This document shows, one piece after another, positions 13,883-19,482 of a stretch of 23,257 nt of DNA; within the stretch, counting starts at the first letter, position 1; each line of letters begins with the position of its first letter. Position numbers and translations under genes: made by a program. This stretch comes from a virus. Below the pieces are notes generated by a model. That model did no database searches. It was not told the DNA's origin and was given only the letters and a program-made list of their open reading frames with translations. The stretch is from positions 1-23,257 of the IMG/VR virus record IMGVR_UViG_3300011254_000441, one strand, 5' to 3'.

Positions 13883-14625
13883 AGTGTGAAGTGATACAGG
13901 CTGATTGCATCGCTTACATGAAGGGCATGGATAATGAGTGTGTGGATTTAATTTGCACCTCTCCACCATACAAGGCGAACAAGTCCTACGAGTCATGGGA
14001 TTCGTTTGAAGACTATGAGGACTTCGCTGACCAATGGATTGAACAAGCCTCAAGGATTCTTACACCAACAGGCACGATGATGCTTAATGTCGGCTACACC
14101 AAAATTGCTCGCAATGAAACCTTACCATTGACTTATCTTTATCACAGAATTGCCTATAAATATGGACTGAAATTAGTCCAAGAAATTGTATGGAGATACT
14201 TCGGGGGGATGTCATACAAACTGCGCTACACCCACAGAACCGAGCGCATCATGTGGCTTACCAAAGACCCCGATAATTGCACATTCAACCTTGACGATGT
14301 GAGAGTCAAAGAATGGAAAGCGATTGATAAGCGAAACAACCCTCTCGGTAAAAATCCGAGTGATGTTTGGGAAATTAAACGAGTCGTTGGTGGGACTGGT
14401 GCTGTTGATATGAAATACAATCACCCTGCTCAATTCCCAAAGGCTCTTGTTGATAGAATTATCAAAGGTCATTCAAACGAAGGTGACTTGGTGTTCGACC
14501 CCTTCTTAGGAACAGGAACAACTTGTGTTGTCGCTAAAGAACTGAACAGAAATAGTATTGGTTGCGAATTGATTGACGAATACATTGATGTGTGCAAAGA
14601 ACGAGGCGTGGAGGTGAAGGCGTGA
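13879..14625 (+). CDS. Beta-class DNA methyltransferase (likely N4-cytosine)
   Basis: The product has 248 residues from the GTG at 13879, which overlaps the zinc-ribbon stop and follows GGAGGTG. The catalytic motif IV T-S-P-P-Y (27-31) comes first. The SAM-binding motif D-P-F-L-G-T-G-T-T (about 207-215) is near the C-terminus, so the motif order is that of the beta class. T-S-P-P-Y is more typical of N4-cytosine than N6-adenine enzymes. A basic middle part (about 100-190) would be the target-recognition region. No restriction enzyme gene is visible, so it may be an orphan protecting viral DNA. The gene looks more GC-rich (CGC, CGA and CTC codons) than its neighbours and is bracketed by 21-bp repeats, which suggests it was acquired separately. 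Confidence 0.93.
   Translation: MKCEVIQADCIAYMKGMDNECVDLICTSPPYKANKSYESWDSFEDYEDFADQWIEQASRILTPTGTMMLNVGYTKIARNETLPLTYLYHRIAYKYGLKLVQEIVWRYFGGMSYKLRYTHRTERIMWLTKDPDNCTFNLDDVRVKEWKAIDKRNNPLGKNPSDVWEIKRVVGGTGAVDMKYNHPAQFPKALVDRIIKGHSNEGDLVFDPFLGTGTTCVVAKELNRNSIGCELIDEYIDVCKERGVEVKA
14605..14625 (+). repeat. 21-bp direct repeat, right copy, at the end of the methyltransferase gene
   Basis: GGCGTGGAGGTGAAGGCGTGA, identical to 13862-13882 except one base (C for T). In both copies the frame reads G-V-E-V-K then stop, and the stop overlaps a GTG start for the next gene. Confidence 0.9.
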
Positions 14626-14711
14626 CTGCTGAATACTGTAAAAAATGTGGTGCAAAGGTAGTATTGCCAATAGAACACTCCCTAATTTGTAATGGAGATG
14701 ATGAAGAATGA
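14622..14711 (+). CDS. Cys-containing microprotein 2
   Basis: The product has 29 residues, starting at the GTG that overlaps the methyltransferase stop, with GGAGGTG upstream in the right repeat. C6-K-K-C9-G-A plus a later Cys (I-C-N-G-D-D-E-E) suggest a minimal zinc site. The acidic tail overlaps the next start (ATGA). It is very short; translation is supported by coupling at both ends. Confidence 0.5.
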   Translation: MTAEYCKKCGAKVVLPIEHSLICNGDDEE

Positions 14712-14815
14712 TTTGCCATACATGTAGAAAAAGAAAAAGGGTAGTACACCCAAACAAAAGAGAATGCCATAGTTGTATCTCTTGGAAAAATAAAAGGAGA
14801 AATAAAAATGTTTAA
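14708..14815 (+). CDS. Zinc-ribbon microprotein 3, highly basic
   Basis: The product has 35 residues. C3-H-T-C6 and C20-H-S-C23 form a CxxC/CxxC zinc ribbon, surrounded by Arg/Lys-rich stretches (R-K-R-K-R, W-K-N-K-R-R). It starts on an ATGA overlap and its end overlaps the next gene by eight bases. The charge suggests nucleic-acid binding. Confidence 0.6.
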   Translation: MICHTCRKRKRVVHPNKRECHSCISWKNKRRNKNV

Positions 14816-14963
14816 TTTAGATGAATTGATAGAAGTACAAAGAACAACCAACGACACTCTTCAAGAGTTACTGGATAATGTGAAACGAAGCAATAAAATA
14901 TTGATGATGGTTAATATTGTCAATATTGCAACTATCGTTACATTGCTAGTGGTGGTACTATGA
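14808..14963 (+). CDS. Small single-pass membrane protein
   Basis: The product has 51 residues, starting at ATG behind AAAGGAGAAATAAAA. The N-terminal 30 residues are amphipathic (L-D-E-L-I-E-V-Q, L-Q-E-L-L-D-N-V-K). A hydrophobic C-terminal stretch of about 20 residues (I-L-M-M-V-N-I-V ... V-T-L-L-V-V-V-L) should span a membrane. The layout, soluble helix then C-terminal anchor, is that of a tail-anchored peptide. It overlaps the next start (ATGA). Confidence 0.65.
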   Translation: MFNLDELIEVQRTTNDTLQELLDNVKRSNKILMMVNIVNIATIVTLLVVVL

Positions 14964-15178
14964 AGTTGCCTTTGTATGAAGAAGTAGAGTCTTTTTTGTA
15001 TTGGTTTCATGGCGAAAACATCATTATTGAAACAATAATGCCATACTATGCTTATTTTATGTATTTACTATTGATAATAGCGATAGTAAAGAATATATTC
15101 TACGCCCCAATAAAAGTCTTAAGAAAGAAAAACAAGAAAGAAAACTTTTGGAGTCAATACGATACAGGAGGAATATAA
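14960..15178 (+). CDS. Small membrane protein
   Basis: The product has 72 residues and starts on the ATGA overlap. A hydrophobic segment Y-A-Y-F-M-Y-L-L-L-I-I-A-I-V around residues 30-46 is followed by a basic cytoplasmic-type tail (K-V-L-R-K-K-N-K-K), so one transmembrane helix is expected. Directly after its stop comes the ATG of the PolB C-terminal part, whose ribosome-binding site (AGGAGGA) lies inside the end of this gene. Together with the preceding membrane protein it may act at the host envelope, but nothing specific can be said. Confidence 0.7.
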   Translation: MKLPLYEEVESFLYWFHGENIIIETIMPYYAYFMYLLLIIAIVKNIFYAPIKVLRKKNKKENFWSQYDTGGI

Positions 15179-16054
15179 ATGGAAGTAGTTTACGGACACA
15201 CAGATTCAATCTACATCAAAGTAGATTCTATAGAACAAGCACATGAAAGCCTAAAAGATATAAACGACTATGTAAGGGAGTCCTTCCCTAATATACTAGG
15301 CTTAGAAGAACACCCCGTAGTTCTAGAGTTTGAAAAGTATTATTCATCTCTAGGAGTAGGTGTAACTAAGAATAGAAACGCAGGACTAATCTCATGGGAA
15401 GACGGTGTATTCTTGGATGAGCCTAAGTTTACAATGACCGGCTTCACTGCCAAGAGAGTTTCCGAAAGTCCACTTTCTAAAAGAATACAAACAGAGGTAT
15501 TGAAAAGGTGGGTAGATGGTAAGGGAGAGGATGATATTGTTAATTATTGTCGAGAAGAATACTTGAAGACACTTAACGGAGAAACACCCATTACTGATGT
15601 TGTTAAGAGAAGTAGACTTAAAGAAAACAGGTTTGCATTAAAATGTTCTTGTGGGAAAAAATACAATCTATTAGAGATATATGATTTACAATATTGCAGT
15701 AAATGTGCAAAACTAAAAAAGACCTTTACTACATTAGACGGTAAAAGGCCAAGTGTCGGAAGTGGTATTGCAGGTATGCTTTACGGACATGAAGAACTTG
15801 ATTTTACATATGATGATTCATATGTTTTTATGAAAATAATTCCTATTGGGTTCTATACTAATCCAATTACTGATGAAAGAAAATCGGCTGAATGGGTTGC
15901 AGGAACAACCTTTAGTGATTTAGAAAGGTTTAGTCCCGATTGGGCGCACTACTCCGAACAAGTAATTAGTAAAGCCAAACCTATTTTTGATGCAATGGGT
16001 TGGCAAACATCAAGTATTAAAAACAAACAAAGAAAATTAGAAGAATGGTGGTAA
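15179..16054 (+). CDS. polB: Family B DNA polymerase, C-terminal part (motif C, thumb, PIP box)
   Basis: The product has 291 residues, starting at ATG behind AGGAGGA. It opens M-E-V-V-Y-G-H-T-D9-S, the strand and turn of motif C, with His in place of the first Asp of Y-G-D-T-D-S; the second, catalytic Asp is kept. It continues with F-E-K-Y-Y-S-S-L and K-N-R-N-A-G-L (a variant of the K-K-R-Y motif), then a four-cysteine knuckle (C156, C158, C173, C176) inserted in the thumb, and a typical thumb end (H-Y-S-E-Q-V-I-S-K-A ... I-F-D-A-M-G-W). The last eight residues Q-R-K-L-E-E-W-W are a perfect PCNA-interaction box. Joined to the product of 11384-13129 it gives a complete PolB with almost no residue lost at the break. 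Confidence 0.95.
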   Translation: MEVVYGHTDSIYIKVDSIEQAHESLKDINDYVRESFPNILGLEEHPVVLEFEKYYSSLGVGVTKNRNAGLISWEDGVFLDEPKFTMTGFTAKRVSESPLSKRIQTEVLKRWVDGKGEDDIVNYCREEYLKTLNGETPITDVVKRSRLKENRFALKCSCGKKYNLLEIYDLQYCSKCAKLKKTFTTLDGKRPSVGSGIAGMLYGHEELDFTYDDSYVFMKIIPIGFYTNPITDERKSAEWVAGTTFSDLERFSPDWAHYSEQVISKAKPIFDAMGWQTSSIKNKQRKLEEWW

Positions 16055-16056
16055 AA

Positions 16057-16977
16057 ATGAATGAATATGAAACCGAAATAAAAAGCATGAAAGAATACAC
16101 ATATCAGTGGATGCCGGAAAACTACAGTGACCCGACAGAACCTATATTGAAAATAACAAAGTCCTCTTTAGGAACATTCGATTGGTGTCCTAAAAAATAT
16201 GATTTTAGTTATCAACAGCGTTTGCCTCAAGACCAAACAGAAGCAATGCGTAAAGGAACTATAATGCACAACGCTAGAGAAGACTTTTTCAATGACTTTG
16301 ACATTAAGAAGGCCGAGACAATGACAGAAGAAGAGATATTAGATTATTGCTCTAGCCTGTTTCCTATAGACGACTATGCCGAAGACTACCAAACCATTGC
16401 TGTTTTTGAATCGCAACGATTTATTGATGCAGTAGCGGAAAACAAAACACATGAATATTTGCCGGTTTGCAATGAAGGTAAGTTTGATTGCGAGGTGACT
16501 ATTCCTCAAGGCCCATACAAAGGTGGTGCATGGAATAACTATGAAGAGTTTAGTTTGAGCCGTGATTATGTAGTACACCTACAAGGAATCATTGATAGAA
16601 TATTTCAAGAAGACAACGGCTACATTCCTATGGAGTTTAAGACTGGCCCTTGGAAAGACTACAAGGCGACAGGTATGAGAAAAGAAATGGCTTTCTACAA
16701 AATACTGATAGACAATGCTAGTGATTTGGTGTTGCGTAATGCAGGTCTTGAACCGAATGTGCCTGTAAGTCATTGGTCTTGGTACTATCCAATATCAAAT
16801 CATATACATTGCGAGCCTTCTAAGAAAAGGAATGAGACTTCTGTAATGAATAATATTGCTAGGCTTATTCATGCTTATGAACAGAAACTTTTTGAAACTA
16901 AGTTCTACTACAAAACATGCGCCCACTGTTCTTACTTTGGACTATGTGATGCGGCTGATGAAAATACATGGTTGTGA
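16057..16977 (+). CDS. Cas4/RecB-like PD-(D/E)XK nuclease with Fe-S cysteines
   Basis: The product has 306 residues; the ATG at 16057 follows GGTGG, and an in-frame ATG at 16045 is possible but overlaps PolB. The order is that of Cas4/AddB-type nucleases: C44 in F-D-W-C-P-K-K-Y, H71 in G-T-I-M-H-N-A-R, the active site D180 and E193-F-K195 (I-I-D ... M-E-F-K-T), then C288, C291 and C297 near the C-terminus. Four cysteines in this arrangement usually hold a 4Fe-4S cluster, so all expected ligands are present. Such enzymes resect DNA ends. No cas1, cas2 or CRISPR repeats are in the window, so a role in viral recombination or replication is more likely than adaptation. Confidence 0.88.
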   Translation: MNEYETEIKSMKEYTYQWMPENYSDPTEPILKITKSSLGTFDWCPKKYDFSYQQRLPQDQTEAMRKGTIMHNAREDFFNDFDIKKAETMTEEEILDYCSSLFPIDDYAEDYQTIAVFESQRFIDAVAENKTHEYLPVCNEGKFDCEVTIPQGPYKGGAWNNYEEFSLSRDYVVHLQGIIDRIFQEDNGYIPMEFKTGPWKDYKATGMRKEMAFYKILIDNASDLVLRNAGLEPNVPVSHWSWYYPISNHIHCEPSKKRNETSVMNNIARLIHAYEQKLFETKFYYKTCAHCSYFGLCDAADENTWL

Positions 16978-16981
16978 TTTT

Positions 16982-17110
16982 ATGGATAGTCTACATAGAA
17001 TCGCTAAAGACGCTATAACAATTTTATTGCACCTTGGTAATTATGACGAAGAAATTAAAGGCTATGCCGAAGCCCTATTAAATAGATTTGAGGCGGTTAA
17101 ATATGAATAG
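16982..17110 (+). CDS. Small helical protein
   Basis: The product has 42 residues, with the ATG at 16982 five bases after the nuclease stop. It is predicted to be two short helices (I-A-K-D-A-I-T-I-L-L and A-E-A-L-L-N-R-F). Its end overlaps the next gene by eight bases. An extension upstream would run through the nuclease gene and is not supported. No family is recognised and the ribosome-binding site is weak. Confidence 0.5.
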   Translation: MDSLHRIAKDAITILLHLGNYDEEIKGYAEALLNRFEAVKYE

Positions 17111-17492
17111 AAAAATTATTGAAGCACTGGTTAAATCTAGAACATGGTCTTTTGCTGAAATAAGCAATATGAAAATAACTATATCTAATCTATGTGATGA
17201 AATATATAACGATTCTAAACTAATTGATAGGTTTGAAATGATTCGTGAAGTTAAAATTAATGAGCGATTTGTTGGATATACTTTTGAAGACAGCATTAGA
17301 GAAGCCACTAAAATAAAACTTAGTGGTGAAATAGCAGAAGTCATAACAGAAATGTTGGGCGAAGCAACAATAAGTTTTGGTAATGAAAATAATGGAGGAA
17401 ATGAAAATGAAATATCCGAGAGAAGTGTGGGCGGGGAGTCACATAAAGAACGCTCCACAGATGAAAAGAAAAATAGTAAGAACAAAAAGTGA
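17103..17492 (+). CDS. Hypothetical protein with low-complexity tail overlapping primase
   Basis: The product has 129 residues, starting at the ATG at 17103 after GAGGCGG. The first 95 residues look folded and helical (I-I-E-A-L-V-K-S-R, L-C-D-E-I-Y-N-D-S, I-A-E-V-I-T-E-M-L). The last 30 or so are Asn/Glu/Lys/Ser-rich and overlap the primase gene by 86 bases in another frame. The long overlap is unusual, and the tail is probably constrained by the primase start rather than by its own function. No family is recognised. Confidence 0.6.
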   Translation: MNRKIIEALVKSRTWSFAEISNMKITISNLCDEIYNDSKLIDRFEMIREVKINERFVGYTFEDSIREATKIKLSGEIAEVITEMLGEATISFGNENNGGNENEISERSVGGESHKERSTDEKKNSKNKK

Positions 17493-18453
17493 ATATGTTG
17501 AGTTCATCAAAACTCAAAATAATAGGACTAATGTTTACACTACTGTTTATGATTTTGAACTGTTTGCTGAAACAGCAAAGGTAGAGTCATCAGTAGTGCA
17601 TGACCGTATTTTTTTCGATTTTGATGCACATGAAGAAGACATAGAACCGGCACTAAATGATTTGAAAATAGTGTTGGACTATGTAAGTAACTACCAACAT
17701 ACTATTTTCTTTTCGGGGAGAGGGTTTCATCTCTTTGTTTTCGGAGAAGTGTCCGACAGCATTAGAGGAATACAGGCTTTCTTTAGAGAAGTAAAGAGTC
17801 ACTTAGATTCTAAGGTAGGTAATAAAAACTCACTGGATGAAAGAGTAGGACAAATAACGAGATTGCGTAGAGTACCGAATACTGTAAATCTCGCTAGTGA
17901 TAACGGTAAAGGAATACCTTATTATTGCATACCTATTTTTGATGAAGACCTAGAATTAGGATTAGAACACATACTGAAAACTGCCATGTCACCTAGGCTT
18001 ATACCTAGACGAGTGGCAGGTAGTGATTTAGTTTCTTGGCCCGACATGCCCCCTATTGAAGTAGTGGGTGACGAAGTAAAGCCTGTTAATGTAGAGGGTA
18101 GACTACCGATTCTACCATGTCTATACAATGCAATTATGGTTGAAAACCCATCACACATGGCTAGAGTATATTTGGTATCATGGTATCGAGATTTACTTTC
18201 TCAAAGACAAGACCTATCTACCAAGGAAAATAAAGAAAAAGTCTTGAATACTATTGTTGATGAGATTGAAAAGTTGGTAGAATCATCCGACGAGGTATGG
18301 CTAGATTGGGATAAAGAAACTACAAGAAAACACGCTAGGTTTACAGTATTTGGTAATTACAATGCTCCAAACTGTAAAACAAAATTGATACCCGAAGGGT
18401 ATTGCGTCGGTAAATGTTGGCGTTACCCCGACTACTTAGATAAGGAGGAATAA
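17407..18453 (+). CDS. Archaeal-type DNA primase, PriS catalytic domain fused to PriL-type Fe-S domain
   Basis: This enzyme makes primers for PolB. The product has 348 residues; the ATG at 17407 lies eight bases after GGAGGA, a better spacing than the ATGs at 17401 and 17377. The catalytic AEP domain shows F-F-D71-F-D73, S-G-R-G-F-H108 at 103-108, and a later D144 in L-D-E-R-V with R-L-R-R-V-P-N-T-V-N, the PriS order. The C-terminal part has L-P-C238-L, N-P-S-H-M-A-R, N-C323-K, and G-Y-C333-V-G-K-C337-W-R-Y-P: the four cysteines and the 'S-H-x-A-R' segment of the PriL iron-sulfur domain. Cellular archaea usually encode the two as separate subunits; a fusion is known in Nanoarchaeum. It is expected to be active as a single chain. 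Confidence 0.85.
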   Translation: MKYPREVWAGSHIKNAPQMKRKIVRTKSEYVEFIKTQNNRTNVYTTVYDFELFAETAKVESSVVHDRIFFDFDAHEEDIEPALNDLKIVLDYVSNYQHTIFFSGRGFHLFVFGEVSDSIRGIQAFFREVKSHLDSKVGNKNSLDERVGQITRLRRVPNTVNLASDNGKGIPYYCIPIFDEDLELGLEHILKTAMSPRLIPRRVAGSDLVSWPDMPPIEVVGDEVKPVNVEGRLPILPCLYNAIMVENPSHMARVYLVSWYRDLLSQRQDLSTKENKEKVLNTIVDEIEKLVESSDEVWLDWDKETTRKHARFTVFGNYNAPNCKTKLIPEGYCVGKCWRYPDYLDKEE

Positions 18454-18455
18454 AA

Positions 18456-18800
18456 ATGAAAAAATACAATGAAAAGGTATGGAATGAAATGATAACTGGC
18501 CCGTCTTATTTTGACGACGATTTGGACTCTACTTTTGTAGAGGCATCAACTTTAATTTCGGATGAAGGATGGGAAGTTAAAATAGAAGGAAGAAAGGTAT
18601 ATTGGAAGTATCAAGAGTTTATCATGGGTGTCTTTACATTCAAACCTAAAACATGGGAATCCGAAGGGAATGAGTTTCCGCAAGAGTGGCCTAAATGGTT
18701 GATATTTAGATTCATAGGTTATGTTTGGGGATATTATAAAATAGACAATGCAAAGGAATTGAAGTCACTAGTGGAGTGGGCCGACAATGCTAATAATTGA
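18456..18800 (+). CDS. Hypothetical Trp-rich protein
   Basis: The product has 114 residues, starting at ATG behind AAGGAGGAATAAAA. It is acidic with many tryptophans (V-W-N-E-M, G-W-E-V-K, Y-W-K-Y, Q-E-W-P-K-W-L, V-W-G-Y-Y, V-E-W-A-D). The middle is beta-rich (G-R-K-V-Y-W-K-Y, F-I-M-G-V-F-T-F). It has no cysteines or membrane segment. It lies between primase and the XPF-type nuclease and overlaps the latter by 14 bases. No family is recognised. Confidence 0.75.
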   Translation: MKKYNEKVWNEMITGPSYFDDDLDSTFVEASTLISDEGWEVKIEGRKVYWKYQEFIMGVFTFKPKTWESEGNEFPQEWPKWLIFRFIGYVWGYYKIDNAKELKSLVEWADNANN

Positions 18801-19482
18801 CAGTCGAGAAAAGAAAGGTTCTAAACTTGTTGAACTAGTAGAGTCAAAGGCTAGAGCATTAGCAATACCAATGGAAAAGAAATGGATAGAAGTTGGTGAT
18901 TATGTCTATGATGATGTTTGCTTTGAGGCTAAGTCTTCTATAGACTTCTTAGGCTCGGTACTTTCTAAGAGAATATGGACTCAAATTGATAACATGGATA
19001 GGCACTACAAGACTAATGTAGTAATTATTTACGGAACGATAAAGGAAGCAATAGACGCAGTAATAGACAATTCTTATTCTAAACTACCCAATGCTTCTAG
19101 AAGAGTAATGCTAAACAATAAGTTTCTTGGGGCTATTGGTAGAATTACTCTAGATACTGATGTAAAGGCTTTTTGGACTCCGACAGAAAAAGAAGCCGCA
19201 CTAATAATTACATCTGTTTGTAAAATGAAACCTATGTCTAGAGATGTAATTAGACCACAGGTAATAAAAAGAATATCAACAGATGACCTAAGAATAGATG
19301 TCTTAACAAGCATCAAAGGAATATCGGTGAAAAAAGCCAAGGCTCTCTTGAAGAAGTTTGGCTCTATTGCCGAAATTGCACACACTCCCGCTAATGAAAT
19401 AAACAGCATAGATGGCATAGGGCCGACCATCTCTAGCAGGGTTTTAGAGGTTCTAAACACAGAAAATAAGGTGAAAATATGA
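18787..19482 (+). CDS. XPF/ERCC4-type structure-specific nuclease with HhH domain
   Basis: The product has 231 residues. The ERCC4 nuclease core starts at the N-terminus: I-D5-S-R-E, G-D38-Y, then F-E47-A-K49-S-S-I-D53, where the family consensus is E-R-K-x-x-x-D. Arg to Ala in that motif is unusual; the acidic residues and Lys that bind metal are kept. Two helix-hairpin-helix segments follow: L-T-S-I-K-G-I-S-V-K-K-A and I-N-S-I-D-G-I-G-P-T-I, at about 175-225. The layout equals a minimal archaeal XPF, which cuts flaps and branched DNA, usually together with PCNA. I see no clear PIP box at its end. It overlaps both neighbours. Confidence 0.9.
   Translation: MLIIDSREKKGSKLVELVESKARALAIPMEKKWIEVGDYVYDDVCFEAKSSIDFLGSVLSKRIWTQIDNMDRHYKTNVVIIYGTIKEAIDAVIDNSYSKLPNASRRVMLNNKFLGAIGRITLDTDVKAFWTPTEKEAALIITSVCKMKPMSRDVIRPQVIKRISTDDLRIDVLTSIKGISVKKAKALLKKFGSIAEIAHTPANEINSIDGIGPTISSRVLEVLNTENKVKI

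Noticed and set aside
13879-14625. Restriction-modification system
   Set aside because: No restriction endonuclease gene is adjacent. The neighbours are zinc and membrane microproteins and winged-helix-like proteins, so the methyltransferase looks like an orphan.
14212-14857. Several long minus-strand open frames opposite the methyltransferase and small genes
   Set aside because: They are complements of well-supported + strand genes, lack ribosome-binding sites, and their products look like translated complement sequence.
11384-16054. Split intein explanation for the two PolB parts
   Set aside because: The N-part ends and the C-part begins in ordinary PolB sequence, without intein N- or C-terminal splicing motifs (no Cys/Ser at the start of an intein domain, no terminal His-Asn).
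16057-16977. CRISPR-Cas locus
   Set aside because: The Cas4-like nuclease is alone; no repeats with spacers and no cas1, cas2 or effector genes are visible in the window.
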